Below are positions 28,983-38,130 of a stretch of DNA of 64,000 bases, one piece after another. A model generated the notes under the pieces. The model worked only from the letters and a program-made list of their open reading frames with translations, was not told where the DNA came from and ran no database searches. The stretch comes from Pseudomonas sp. RIT288 (GTDB lineage Bacteria; Pseudomonadota; Gammaproteobacteria; Pseudomonadales; Pseudomonadaceae): NCBI RefSeq assembly GCF_000631985.1, contig NZ_JFYN01000001.1:725908-789907 (forward strand). The letters run 5' to 3'. A program made the position numbers and the translations under genes. Within the stretch, counting starts at the first letter, position 1, and every line of letters starts with the position of its first letter.

Positions 28983-29688
28983 GGTGGTTCTCCTTTGCGT
29001 TGTGCAATCCAAGGTAGAGATAGAGACCGAGCAGGGCGGTGGCCATGGCGAACCACTGCACGGCGTATCCAAGGTGTTTTTCCGGGCCCATGGCGACGAC
29101 CGGCCAGTCGGCCTCATAGCTGGCGGGGCCGGGTTCGGCGCGAAGTTCGTAGGCGAAGCCGTCACGTTCGAGGGTTTTCCACAACTTGGCCGGCTCGACG
29201 GCGGTGATGGTTTGCGGCCAGGTGCTGCTGGCCGGGTCGGCGTGCAACTGGAAGGTCGCACCGGGAGCGACGTAGACCCAGGCATCCAGGTTCACCGCGT
29301 CGGTGGGGGTTACGAATTGCGGCGTTACCCGACGATCCGGCCATGGCAACCAGCCGCGATTGACCAGCAGCCACTGGCCGCTGGCCCGATCCTGAAACGG
29401 TTGCAGCAGCTCGATACCGACCTTGCCGTTGCGCTGACGGTTATCCAGCAGCAGGCTGTGGGCGCCATCGAACTGGCCGTACAGGTGCACGCGGCGAAAG
29501 GCCGGGTCGGCGCTGTGCAGCAATTCGCTGCTGGCCATCGGATCAGCCGCGCGGCGTTCGGCGTAAGTGGCGAGCAGGGCGGTTTTCTCCGCGCCCCGAC
29601 CCAGTTGCCAGAAACCCAGCGACACCAGCAGTGGCAGCAACAGCGCTACCACCACGGTCGGTAGTACGCCCGGGCGGAAGCGCTTCAT
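28948..29688 (-). CDS. SURF1-family oxidase assembly protein
   Basis: 246 aa. Two membrane helices, one near the N terminus (TVVVALLLPLLVSLGFWQLG) and one near the C terminus, enclose a periplasmic domain. Family motifs GFWQLGRG, VNRGWLPW and YAVQWFAMA are present. SURF1 helps insert heme A into subunit I. It overlaps the next gene. It is divergent from the small DUF2909 gene across a 70-bp promoter gap. Confidence 0.92.
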   Translation of the reverse strand: MKRFRPGVLPTVVVALLLPLLVSLGFWQLGRGAEKTALLATYAERRAADPMASSELLHSADPAFRRVHLYGQFDGAHSLLLDNRQRNGKVGIELLQPFQDRASGQWLLVNRGWLPWPDRRVTPQFVTPTDAVNLDAWVYVAPGATFQLHADPASSTWPQTITAVEPAKLWKTLERDGFAYELRAEPGPASYEADWPVVAMGPEKHLGYAVQWFAMATALLGLYLYLGLHNAKENHHGNGHESTQHV

Positions 29689-29758
29689 GGCTGCGCCACA
29701 AAGTCAGTCGTCGCGATCGCTATACTCAACTGCATCGCCTGTCCCCCGGAGTCTTCCC

Positions 29759-29962
29759 ATGCTCAAAGCAGCCATCGTCCTGCTGCTGATTGCCACGGTG
29801 ATCAGCCTGTTCAGCGGCCTGTTTTTCCTGGTCAAGGACGACAGCAGCTCCAATCGCCTGGTCATCGCCTTGAGTGTTCGGGTGGCATTGGCCGCTGCCA
29901 CCGTCGGCTTGATCGCCTGGGGCTTTTACAGCGGCCAACTGGTATCCCACGTGACGTGGTAG
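29759..29962 (+). CDS. twin-transmembrane protein (DUF2909)
   Basis: 67 aa with two hydrophobic helices (about 3-24 and 36-58) and a short loop KDDSSSNR. It is typical of DUF2909 proteins encoded inside aa3 oxidase clusters. Its role is unproven; an assembly or stability function is inferred from position. It is the only plus-strand gene within the oxidase locus. Confidence 0.85.
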   Translation: MLKAAIVLLLIATVISLFSGLFFLVKDDSSSNRLVIALSVRVALAAATVGLIAWGFYSGQLVSHVTW

Positions 29963-30020
29963 CTGCAAGGTTCTAGCTTTGAGCGGCACGCTTGGAGCTT
30001 GAAACTCGCGGCTTGCAGCT
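29961..30020. repeat. inverted repeat between DUF2909 and coxIII genes
   Basis: Arms AGCTGCAAG (29961-29969) and CTTGCAGCT (30012-30020) enclose further CTTGAA/AGCTT repeats. It fills the gap between two convergent stop codons and probably acts as a shared 3' end. It resembles the GCTGCAAGC-type repeats of fluorescent pseudomonads. Confidence 0.6.
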
Positions 30021-30024
30021 GTTG

Positions 30025-30912
30025 TTAAAGCACATAAACGAAGATGAACAAGCCGATCCACACCACATCGACGAAGTGCCAGTACCAGCTCGCCGCCTCG
30101 AAGCCGAACTGATGCTCGGCATCGAAATGGCCCTTCATGATGCGCATCAGCATCACGAACAGAATGATCGTGCCGATGGTCACGTGGGCGCCGTGGAAAC
30201 CCGTGAGCATGAAGAACGTTGCGCCGTAGATGCCCGAACCCAGGGTCAGGCCCAGTTCGTGGTAGGCGTGGATGTATTCCTCGGCCTGGAAGCCGAGGAA
30301 CGCGCAGCCCAGCAGCACGGTGATCGCCAGCCAGATTTTCAGCGCGCCGCGATGGCCCTTCTTCAAGGCATGGTGGGCGATGGTGATGGTCACGCTGGAG
30401 CTGACCAGCAGAATCGTGTTGATCAGCGGCAGGCCCCACGGGCTGATGACTTCCTTGGGTGGCGGGAACAGTTTCGGATCCGGCGTGTGCAGCAGCGGCC
30501 AGGTGAACTGGAAGTTCGGCCAGAGCATGTGGGCGATGCCTTTCGGGCCTTCGCCACCCAGCGCCGGGCCGGAAATGTGCCGCACGTAGAACAGTGCGCC
30601 GAAGAAGGCGACGAAGAACATCACCTCGGAGAAGATGAACCAACTCATGCCCCAGCGGAACGAGCGATCCAGTTGTGCGCTGTAAAGTCCCGCGCGGCTT
30701 TCCTTGATCACCGTGCCGAACCAGCCGAACAGCATGTACGCCACCAGCAGGCCGCCAACGAAAAAGATCAGTGGGCCGTGGGATTCCGGGCGCGCCGCTT
30801 TCAGATCGTTGAACCAGGTCGCCAGGCCGTAGACAGTGACGAACATCCCGACCGTGGCAATGATCGGCCATTTGCTTTGGGCCGGAACGAAATAGTGCTC
30901 ATGAGTTGCCAT
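30025..30912 (-). CDS. ctaE: cytochrome c oxidase subunit III
   Basis: 295 aa with seven predicted helices. Family motifs WPIIATVGMF, FVAFFGALFYVRH, HALKKGHRG, GFHGAHVTIGT and the C-terminal WYWHFVDVVWIGLF are all present. It belongs to the aa3-type oxidase and stabilises the subunit I proton pathway. AAGGAG lies nine bases before the ATG. Confidence 0.96.
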   Translation of the reverse strand: MATHEHYFVPAQSKWPIIATVGMFVTVYGLATWFNDLKAARPESHGPLIFFVGGLLVAYMLFGWFGTVIKESRAGLYSAQLDRSFRWGMSWFIFSEVMFFVAFFGALFYVRHISGPALGGEGPKGIAHMLWPNFQFTWPLLHTPDPKLFPPPKEVISPWGLPLINTILLVSSSVTITIAHHALKKGHRGALKIWLAITVLLGCAFLGFQAEEYIHAYHELGLTLGSGIYGATFFMLTGFHGAHVTIGTIILFVMLMRIMKGHFDAEHQFGFEAASWYWHFVDVVWIGLFIFVYVL

Positions 30913-30937
30913 TTATTGTTCTCCTTATCGGGCACGC

Positions 30938-31489
30938 TCAACCGCCAGTGTTTGCAGCCACCGGAGGATGTCGGGCGGTGATATCGAACAGCGTGTAGGA
31001 CAGCGTCAGGTGCTTCACGTCCTTGGGCATGTCGCGGTCAACGATGAAACGCACCGGCATCTCGATCTGCTGACCCGGCTGCAGCACCTGCTGGGTGAAG
31101 CAAAAGCATTCGGTCTTGTGGAAATACGACGCGGCGTTGCTCGGCGCGATGCTCGGCACAGCTTGCGCACTCATCGGTTTGTCGGTGGGGTTGCGCGCGA
31201 TGAAAATCATCTCGTTGACCGCGCCAGGGTTGGCGGTCAACTCGTCGTGTTTGGGGTAAAACTCCCAGGGCATGTCGATGTTATTGGTCGACAGGAACTG
31301 CACGCGCACCTGCCGCGACTTATCCACAACCTGCTCACCCTCGTACTGCCCGGCGGTTTTGCCGTTGATGCCGAAGGCCTTGCACATCACGTCGTAGATC
31401 GGCACCAGGGCAAAGCCGAAGACAAACATCGCCACCACCACGCCGAGCAGGCGGGTGACCAGTTTTTTCAGCGAGATCGAGTCAGCCAT
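30938..31489 (-). CDS. ctaG: cytochrome c oxidase assembly protein Cox11/CtaG
   Basis: 183 aa. A single N-terminal membrane helix (about 10-32) is followed by an immunoglobulin-like periplasmic domain with the copper-binding CFCF motif (KTECFCFTQQ). It delivers copper to the CuB site of subunit I. I set the start at 31489 (MADSISLKKL). The frame is open further upstream, but that part runs through a REP repeat. Confidence 0.94.
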   Translation of the reverse strand: MADSISLKKLVTRLLGVVVAMFVFGFALVPIYDVMCKAFGINGKTAGQYEGEQVVDKSRQVRVQFLSTNNIDMPWEFYPKHDELTANPGAVNEMIFIARNPTDKPMSAQAVPSIAPSNAASYFHKTECFCFTQQVLQPGQQIEMPVRFIVDRDMPKDVKHLTLSYTLFDITARHPPVAANTGG

Positions 31490-31534
31490 GGTGCAAGCCC
31501 TCAACACGACGAATCCCTGCAGGAATGAGAGTCT

Positions 31535-31627
31535 GTGGCGAGGGAGCTTGCTCCCGCTCGGCTGCGAAGCAGCCGCAAAGCTCTTGGGGCCGCTTCGCGA
31601 ACCAGCGGGAGCAAGCTCCCTCGCCAC
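31535..31627. repeat. REP element (GTGGCGAGGGAGCTTGCTCCC type)
   Basis: Near-perfect long arms at 31535-31558 and 31604-31627 (AGGGAGCTTGCTCCCGCT and its complement), with an internal GCGAAGCAGCCGC segment. This is the classic P. fluorescens REP doublet form. It lies inside the coxA-cox11 gap on the minus strand, so it could attenuate or stabilise the operon mRNA between them. Confidence 0.85.
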
Positions 31628-31657
31628 AATGGCACGCTCCCACAGGGATATTCGTGT

Positions 31658-33244
31658 TCATTTCACTTCCGGCGGCGTAGTAAAGGTGTGATACGGCGCC
31701 GGCGACGGCACGCTCCACTCCAGGCCTTCGGCGCCATCCCACGGTTTGGCCGGGGCCGGCGCGCCACCGCGAATGGTCTTGATCACGATGAACAGAAAGA
31801 AGATCTGCGTGGCGCCGAACATGAACGCGCCGATCGAGGAAACCATGTTGAAGTCGGCGAACTGCAGGTTGTAGTCCGGAATCCGCCGCGGCATTCCCGC
31901 GAGTCCCACGAAGTGCATCGGGAAGAAGGTCAGGTTCATGCCGACGAACGACAGCCAGAAGTGCAGCTTGCCCAGGGTTTCGTCGTACATGTGCCCGGTC
32001 CATTTCGGTAGCCAGTAATAGGCTGAGGCGAAGATCCCGAAGATCGCCCCCGGCACCAGCACGTAGTGGAAGTGCGCGACCACGAAGTAGGTGTCCTGGT
32101 ACTGGAAGTCCGCCGGGGCGATGGCCAGCATCAGCCCGGAGAAACCGCCGATGGAAAACAGGATCACGAACGCCACGGCAAACAGCATCGGCGTCTCGAA
32201 GGTCAGCGAGCCTTGCCACATGGTGCTGGCCCAGTTGAACACCTTTACCCCGGTGGGGACGGCGATGAGCATGGTCGCGTACATGAAGAACAATTCGCCT
32301 ACCAGCGGGATGCCGACCACGAACATGTGGTGCGCCCAGACGATGAACGACAGGAACGCGATGCTCGCCGTCGCATAGACCATCGAGGTGTAGCCGAACA
32401 GCGGCTTGCGCGAGAAGGTCGGGATGATCTGGCTGACGGCGCCGAAGGCCGGCAGGATCATGATGTACACCTCGGGGTGACCGAAGAACCAGAACACGTG
32501 CTGGAACAGCACCGGGTCACCGCCACCGGCGGCGCTGAAGAAACTGGTGCCGAAGTGGATGTCCATCAGCATCATCGTCACGCACCCGGCCAGCACCGGC
32601 ATCACCGCGATCAGCAGGAACGCGGTGATCAGCCAGGTCCAGACGAACAGCGGCATTTTCATCAGGGTCATGCCGGGGGCGCGCAGGTTGAGGATGGTGG
32701 CGACCACGTTGATCGCGCCCATGATCGAGCTGATCCCCATCAAGTGGATGGCGAAGATAAAGAACGTCACGCTTTCCGGCGCGTAGGTGGTGGACAGCGG
32801 CGCATAGAACGTCCAGCCGAAGTTCGGCCCGCCACCGGCGGTGAACAGGGTCGAGACCAGCAGCAGGAACGCCGCCGGCAGCAGCCAGAAGCTGAAGTTG
32901 TTCATCCGTGGCAGGGCCATGTCCGGCGCGCCGATCATCAACGGGATCATCCAGTTGGCGAGGCCGACGAACGCCGGCATCACCGCCCCGAAGACCATCA
33001 CCAGGCCGTGCATGGTGGTCATCTGGTTGAAGAACGCCGGCTCGACGATCTGCAGTCCGGGCTGGAACAGCTCGGCGCGAATGACCATGGCGAACGTGCC
33101 GCCGAGCAGGAACATGCAGAACGCAAACCACAGGTACAGCGTACCGATGTCCTTGTGGTTGGTGGTCAGCACCCAGCGCATCAGGCCTTTGGCAGGGCCG
33201 TGGGCGTGGTCGGCATGACCGTGGTCATCGATTACAGCGCTCAT
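31658..33244 (-). CDS. ctaD: cytochrome c oxidase subunit I (aa3 type)
   Basis: 528 aa with twelve predicted helices. Heme/copper ligand regions are present: TTMHGLVMVFGA, WFFGHPEVYIMILP (CuB His and the cross-linked Tyr region), WAHHMFVVG and VVAHFHYVL. This is the catalytic subunit reducing O2 to water. GGAG lies upstream of the ATG. The order coxB, coxA, (REP), cox11, coxIII on the minus strand is the standard Pseudomonas aa3 locus. Confidence 0.98.
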   Translation of the reverse strand: MSAVIDDHGHADHAHGPAKGLMRWVLTTNHKDIGTLYLWFAFCMFLLGGTFAMVIRAELFQPGLQIVEPAFFNQMTTMHGLVMVFGAVMPAFVGLANWMIPLMIGAPDMALPRMNNFSFWLLPAAFLLLVSTLFTAGGGPNFGWTFYAPLSTTYAPESVTFFIFAIHLMGISSIMGAINVVATILNLRAPGMTLMKMPLFVWTWLITAFLLIAVMPVLAGCVTMMLMDIHFGTSFFSAAGGGDPVLFQHVFWFFGHPEVYIMILPAFGAVSQIIPTFSRKPLFGYTSMVYATASIAFLSFIVWAHHMFVVGIPLVGELFFMYATMLIAVPTGVKVFNWASTMWQGSLTFETPMLFAVAFVILFSIGGFSGLMLAIAPADFQYQDTYFVVAHFHYVLVPGAIFGIFASAYYWLPKWTGHMYDETLGKLHFWLSFVGMNLTFFPMHFVGLAGMPRRIPDYNLQFADFNMVSSIGAFMFGATQIFFLFIVIKTIRGGAPAPAKPWDGAEGLEWSVPSPAPYHTFTTPPEVK

Positions 33245-33276
33245 GGCCGGTCTCCTTTACGTGAGTGGACTGGGCT

Positions 33277-33299
33277 GGCCGGGGCGCGCTGCCCCGGCC
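33277..33299 (-). terminator. GC-rich hairpin in the coxB-coxA gap
   Basis: GGCCGGGGC (33277-33285) pairs with GCCCCGGCC (33291-33299) across a 5-nt loop. There is no T-run, so it is better read as an mRNA processing or stability element than a full terminator. Confidence 0.5.
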
Positions 33300-33326
33300 G
33301 GTTCACGAAGTACGCGATAGACCGGC

Positions 33327-34454
33327 TCATTTGCTTTCCGCCTGTTTGAGCTCCAGCACTTCTTTTGGCGTGACCATGTCGCCCTTGTTGTTGCCCCAGG
33401 CGTTACGTTCGTAGGTCACGACCGCTGCGATATCGACTTCCGACAACTGTTTGCCAAACGCGGCCATGGCGGTGCCGGGTTTGCCGTGGAAGACAATGCT
33501 CAAGTGATCCTTGATCGGCCCGGTGGCGATTTTCGAGCCTTTGAGCGCCGGGAACATCGGCGGCAGGCCCTGACCTTCGGCTTGGTGACAGGCAACGCAG
33601 GTGGTGTGATAGACCTTGTCGCCGCGCTCCTTGAGTTCGTCTAGGGTCCATTCCTTGCTGGTCAGTTCTTTGAGCTGCGCGGCTTCGGCTTTGCGCTCGG
33701 CGAGCCATTTCTCGTAGTCGGCCTTGTCCTTGACCTCGACCACGATCGGCATGAAGCCGTGATCCTTGCCGCACAATTCAGCGCACTGACCACGGTAGAG
33801 GCCGGGCTTGTCGACGCGCGTCCAGGCTTCGTTGACGAACCCCGGGATCGCATCGCGCTTGACCGCGAAGGCTGGCACCCACCATGAGTGGATGACGTCG
33901 GCGGAGGTCACGAGGAAGCGCACCTTGGCGCCGACCGGCAGCACCAGCGGCTTGTCGACTTCGAGCAGGTAGTGCTCGCCCTTGGCTTCCTTGTTGTGGA
34001 TCTGTTCGGCGGGGGTGGCCAGGTTGCTGAAGAACTCGACGTCCTGACCGAGGTATTTGTAGTGCCACTTCCACTGATATCCGGTGATCTGGATATCGAT
34101 ATCCGGCTCACTGGTGTCGTACATGCGGATCAGGGTGGCGGTCGCCGGAACCGCCATCGCCACCAGGATCAGCAGCGGCACGACAGTCCAGAGAATCTCG
34201 ACGGTGGTACTTTCGTGGAATTTTGCGGCGACCTGTCCGGTCGAGCGGCGATGCACGATCATCGACCAGAACATGGCGCCGAAGACGATGATCCCGATCA
34301 CCACACAGATCCAGAAAATGGTCATGTGCAGGTCGAATACTGCGTGACTGATTTCAGTCGCTCCAGGCGCCATATTCACAGTCCAGGCCGCATGCGCCGG
34401 GCTGAAAATCGACCACAACAGGAGGCCCATCCAGACGTGTGGATGTCGCATCAT
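33327..34454 (-). CDS. ctaC: cytochrome c oxidase subunit II with fused cytochrome c domain
   Basis: 375 aa. A signal segment and two membrane helices precede the cupredoxin domain, whose CuA ligands lie in CAELCGKDHGFMP together with an upstream His (DVIHSWWVP). A C-terminal cytochrome c domain carries CVACHQ. This marks a caa3-like subunit II that takes electrons directly from small cytochromes c. It is the first gene of the oxidase operon. The 369-bp upstream region must hold its promoter. Confidence 0.97.
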   Translation of the reverse strand: MMRHPHVWMGLLLWSIFSPAHAAWTVNMAPGATEISHAVFDLHMTIFWICVVIGIIVFGAMFWSMIVHRRSTGQVAAKFHESTTVEILWTVVPLLILVAMAVPATATLIRMYDTSEPDIDIQITGYQWKWHYKYLGQDVEFFSNLATPAEQIHNKEAKGEHYLLEVDKPLVLPVGAKVRFLVTSADVIHSWWVPAFAVKRDAIPGFVNEAWTRVDKPGLYRGQCAELCGKDHGFMPIVVEVKDKADYEKWLAERKAEAAQLKELTSKEWTLDELKERGDKVYHTTCVACHQAEGQGLPPMFPALKGSKIATGPIKDHLSIVFHGKPGTAMAAFGKQLSEVDIAAVVTYERNAWGNNKGDMVTPKEVLELKQAESK

Positions 34455-34823
34455 TGCGGGTTCCCCTTATCGTTCTTGTTATCCCGCCGGCTTTCGCCTG
34501 CGGCAAGGGAGCGGCTGCATCAGACTACGAACTTGAATTGCCGGGCCTTGCTGCGGGTGCAGTCGGGCGTCATCAGCTAACTCCATTCAATGGCGAGTAT
34601 AGACAGCCACCGGGAATTGCAATGTCGTCGCGTAAATGATCTGAAACAGCCGGGGCTTGCGCTCAAGGGCACGAATGGAGAAGGATGCAGACCAGTGGTG
34701 GCGAACCGATATAACGCCGCTGCATCAAGGATGAAATAATTATGACAAATGCGTCTTAGCATTTTTCGTAAGCCAGCTAACTTATGTCTTCCCTATTTCA
34801 TTGCCTTGTTCCCTGGAGTTTTC
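34455..34823. other. divergent promoter region, coxB and unknown gene
   Basis: 369 bp without a gene. The right part (from about 34700) is AT-rich, with ATGAAATAATTATGACAAATG. No palindrome or known operator was recognised. It must contain the divergent promoters of coxB and the gene at 34824. Confidence 0.5.
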
Positions 34824-35456
34824 ATGAACACCGCCGCATTGCGCGAGCAGATCCAAAAAGCCCGACAAACTGAGAACCAAACCGGACGGCTCAAGCGTCA
34901 GCTGGAAGCCAAGTTGCCTCATCTGCATTCGGCCATTCAGTTGCCGGACGCTAACCGCGAAGAAGCGTTGACGAAATTCGTTACCGCTTATATCGACGAA
35001 GTACCAGACATGCTGGATGCAGCCAATGATGTTGCCAGGGAAGCGGGAATCGAGTCGCAGATCAAACCGGTGCTGAAAATCGCCGAGCAGTACTTCCTCC
35101 AGCCGCCGGTCGGCCTGGACAGCCTGCTGGACGAAGCCTATCTGGCGCACCGCTTTGTCGAAGAGGTCAACGACCTGTACATCACCTATCTCGGCCAGCC
35201 ACTGATCCCCTTGGACATGACGGTCGCCAATCTGATTGCTCACCAATTGATCGGTGAGGAATTTGCCAACCAACTGGACGAAGCGGTGCATCACGCCATC
35301 GACGAGATGCTCAACGAAGAGAGTTTTGCGCGGGAATCGGTAGAAGCCTACCGCGACAAGCTGAGCAGCCCGGATACCGGTGCTGCGTGGAAGCGCTGGC
35401 CGTGCATGGGCCGCCGCCTGGGTGTGGGCCTGGAGCTGGATCAGCCAGCGGCATAA
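34824..35456 (+). CDS. conserved helical protein, unknown (PA0104-like)
   Basis: 210 aa, without signal peptide or membrane helix. The N-terminal 40 residues are basic and helical (QKARQTENQTGRLKRQLEAK). The rest is a mostly helical acidic domain with DEAYLAHRFVEEVNDLY and ANLIAHQLIGEEFANQLDEA. The ATG at 34824 has CTGGAG upstream; the frame stays open to 34749 without a start signal. I recognise no family. It is divergent from the oxidase operon and followed at once by a REP hairpin. Its synteny with coxB suggests a cytoplasmic role, but no function can be inferred. Confidence 0.7.
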   Translation: MNTAALREQIQKARQTENQTGRLKRQLEAKLPHLHSAIQLPDANREEALTKFVTAYIDEVPDMLDAANDVAREAGIESQIKPVLKIAEQYFLQPPVGLDSLLDEAYLAHRFVEEVNDLYITYLGQPLIPLDMTVANLIAHQLIGEEFANQLDEAVHHAIDEMLNEESFARESVEAYRDKLSSPDTGAAWKRWPCMGRRLGVGLELDQPAA

Positions 35457-35462
35457 ACGTTT

Positions 35463-35544
35463 AAAAGATCGCAGCCTCCGGCAGCTCCTGCAGGAGTGAG
35501 TAGTTCACCCTGTAGGAGCTGCCGAAGGCTGCGATCTTTTGATC
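35463..35544. repeat. REP-type inverted repeat (GATCGCAGCC family)
   Basis: Arms AAAAGATCGCAGCCTCCGGC and its near-complement lie between the convergent unknown gene and sulP, abutting the sulP stop. It is a likely bidirectional terminator. Confidence 0.85.
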
Positions 35545-37071
35545 TTAAGCGGCTGAGCCGATCCCGGTATTAGTCCGAACCCGCCCCTCCAACCGTCGCT
35601 TCAACCCACGCGACTCGATCAACAGCTTCGACCCCTTCGCCGCATTCGCCCGGCCCCACTCTTCCAGCAACTCCAGACACGAATGGTCGATGTAGCTCAG
35701 GTTATTGAGCGGCACATGCACCGTCGTACCCGCTGGAATGCTGCCCAGCACCTGGGTCAGTGCGGGCACCTTGAGGAAGGTCGCCGCGCCCACCAGACGC
35801 AACTCCATCTCGCCGTCTTGCGGCAGGTCGATCAGGCTGATCTTCAGTCGCGAAGCCTTGAACGCCAGTTTCAACATCGTCAAACCGAAACCGATCAGCA
35901 CGCCGGTCAGCAGGTCGGTGAAGATGATCGCCAGCGCCGTCGCGGCATAGGTGAACATCGGCATCCGTCCGTAACGGCCCAGGCCGCGAAAGGCTTTCAA
36001 GTCCACCAGTTTGAACCCGGTATACACCAGCACCCCCGCCAGACTCGCCACCGGAATGCTTTGCAGCACGCTCGACAGCAACAACACGAACGCCAGCAGC
36101 CAAAGACCATGGAAGATCGTCGAATAGCGGGTGGTTGCACCGGCCTGGACGTTGGCCGAACTGCGCACGATCACCCCGGTCATCGGCAGCGCCCCGACCA
36201 GACCGCAGAGCATGTTGCCGACACCTTGCGCCGACAGCTCACGGTCGAAATCCGAACGCACGCCGTTGTGCATGCGATCTACCGCAGCAGCGGACAACAG
36301 CGTTTCGGCGCTGGCGATGAACGCCACGGCAAAAGCCGCAATCAGCAGGGTTGGATCAGCGAGGCTGAGCAAGTCCGCCGGTTTCAGCCAGTCGATGGCC
36401 TCCGCCAGATTCTCCGGCACCTCGACCCGTTTAACCTGCAATGCCAGCAGCAGGCTGGCGCCCGTGGCCAGACCGACGCCGAGCAGCGCACCGGGAATGA
36501 AGCGCAGCGAATGCGGGCGAAACTTCTCCCACAGCCACATCACCGCAATGGTCGCCAACCCCAGTAAGCCGGCCTGCCAGCCGAACGACGGCAAGGCCTG
36601 CGCCACTGCGCCGGGGAAGGCCGTGAGGTTATCCAGACCGGATGGTTGCGGCTTGGCATCGAGCATCACATGCACTTGCGAGAGCACGATCAACACGCCG
36701 ATCCCGGCGAGCATGCCGTAGACCACCGCTGGTGCCGTGACCCGAAACCAGCACCCGAGCTTCAGGCGCCCGGCCACCAGTTGCAGGAAACCCGCGAGCA
36801 ACAGAATCGGCCCGAGCATCTCGATCCCGTGCTGGCGCACCAGCTCGAACACCAACACCGCCAGACCCGCCGCCGGCCCGCTGACCTGCAACGGCGAACC
36901 CGCCAGCCAACCCACCACCAGGCCACCGATGATCCCGGTGATCAGGCCTTTGGCTGGCGGCAACCCTGACGCGATCGCAATGCCCATGCACAACGGCAGG
37001 GCGACCAGAAACACCACCACCGAAGCCAGCAGCTCCCGTGGCAACACCGCTTTCAATTGAGCAGCACGCAT
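35545..37071 (-). CDS. SulP-family anion transporter
   Basis: 508 aa. Ten to fourteen membrane helices in the SLC26/SulP fold (LPLCMGIAIASGLPPAKGLITGIIGG is split across the first helices) and a C-terminal STAS domain (about 415-490, LSYIDHSCLELLEEWG). It is followed downstream in transcription order by nothing on the same strand, but a carbonic anhydrase gene lies 89 bp upstream. That pairing is typical of bicarbonate-transporting SulP proteins (BicA-like). Sulfate transport cannot be excluded. Confidence 0.9.
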   Translation of the reverse strand: MRAAQLKAVLPRELLASVVVFLVALPLCMGIAIASGLPPAKGLITGIIGGLVVGWLAGSPLQVSGPAAGLAVLVFELVRQHGIEMLGPILLLAGFLQLVAGRLKLGCWFRVTAPAVVYGMLAGIGVLIVLSQVHVMLDAKPQPSGLDNLTAFPGAVAQALPSFGWQAGLLGLATIAVMWLWEKFRPHSLRFIPGALLGVGLATGASLLLALQVKRVEVPENLAEAIDWLKPADLLSLADPTLLIAAFAVAFIASAETLLSAAAVDRMHNGVRSDFDRELSAQGVGNMLCGLVGALPMTGVIVRSSANVQAGATTRYSTIFHGLWLLAFVLLLSSVLQSIPVASLAGVLVYTGFKLVDLKAFRGLGRYGRMPMFTYAATALAIIFTDLLTGVLIGFGLTMLKLAFKASRLKISLIDLPQDGEMELRLVGAATFLKVPALTQVLGSIPAGTTVHVPLNNLSYIDHSCLELLEEWGRANAAKGSKLLIESRGLKRRLEGRVRTNTGIGSAA

Positions 37072-37160
37072 GGTGACTCTCCCGAAGTTTTTTCAGGCAT
37101 GGCTTCGCCGAACCGCTGAAACAGCGGCCGGCGTCATACCACACAGATTTTTAGGGGGAT

Positions 37161-37892
37161 TTAAAAGCGCGCTTTGGGCGTCGCCACCGGAATCGGATGG
37201 CTGCCGTCGAGCGGCAGGAAGCGTCCCTGATCCGCGTCGTAAGCCTTGATTTCGCTGGTTTCGATGTTGTAGACCCAGCCATGGATGAACAGTTGACCGT
37301 TCGCCATGCGTGAGGCTACCGAAGGATGGGTACGCAAGTGCTGCAGTTGGGCGATGACGTTCTCCTCGGTGAGGATCGGCATGCTTTCTTTTTCGTCGGC
37401 GCAGTTACAGTTTTCGTGCACCATGGTTTTTGCCACTTCGGCATGACGCAGCCAGGCTTTGACCGTCGGCATTTTTTCCAGGCTGTGCGGATTGAGCACT
37501 GCGCGCATGGCGCCGCAATCGGAATGGCCGCAGATGATGATGTGCTGCACGCCGAGCGCCAGCACCGCGTATTCGATGGCGGTGGAAACGCCACCGTTCA
37601 TCTGGCCGTAAGGCGGCACGACGTTGCCGACGTTACGGGTCACGAACAGATCGCCCGGGGAACTCTGGGTGATCAGCTCGGGCACGATGCGCGAGTCGGC
37701 ACAGGTGATGAACATCGCCCGTGGCGATTGCGCCGTGGCGAGTTTCTTGAAGAGTTCTTCCTGCTGCGGGAAGACCTCATGATGAAAATGCAAAAAGCCG
37801 TCAACGATGGTTCGCAGCGCTGCATCGGCGGATTCCGCCCCGGGGACGGCTTGCGCCGACGCAGCCAACGGCTGTTTATCCTTGTCACTCAT
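37161..37892 (-). CDS. beta-class carbonic anhydrase
   Basis: 243 aa. Zinc ligands are visible: Cys and the Asp-Arg dyad in TCADSRIVPE, and His and Cys in GHSDCGAM. An N-terminal extension of about 35 residues precedes the catalytic domain. It interconverts CO2 and bicarbonate. It is transcribed just ahead of the SulP transporter (89-bp gap), suggesting combined bicarbonate supply. It corresponds by synteny to psCA1 of P. aeruginosa. Confidence 0.93.
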   Translation of the reverse strand: MSDKDKQPLAASAQAVPGAESADAALRTIVDGFLHFHHEVFPQQEELFKKLATAQSPRAMFITCADSRIVPELITQSSPGDLFVTRNVGNVVPPYGQMNGGVSTAIEYAVLALGVQHIIICGHSDCGAMRAVLNPHSLEKMPTVKAWLRHAEVAKTMVHENCNCADEKESMPILTEENVIAQLQHLRTHPSVASRMANGQLFIHGWVYNIETSEIKAYDADQGRFLPLDGSHPIPVATPKARF

Positions 37893-38130
37893 GATTCATC
37901 CTCTTTGGCGGATTCGGGGAGTCGTTCCCGTGTATTCCGGTATGAAGCCAGTGGCTGTTTAAAACATCCGGGCCATCCCGACCCGTCAGTCACTCGATGA
38001 ACAAGGTAGCCGCCGAAACTTAACTCAAACTGAATCAAGCGCTCTAGAACGTGTGTTCCAGGTCACAAAAAACGTGACTGACGTGTTTCGACGGAAGGAT
38101 TCCAACCCATCAACCATAGGCTGATTGTCG

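Noticed and set aside
31482..32219. Open frame from inside coxA through the REP element towards cox11
   Set aside because: It overlaps coxA in another frame and then translates a repeat; it is not a missing oxidase assembly gene.
37893..38130. Possible small gene or sRNA between carbonic anhydrase and radical SAM genes
   Set aside because: Only short dyads (for example GTCAC/GTGAC) were seen; no terminator with T-run and no credible frame.
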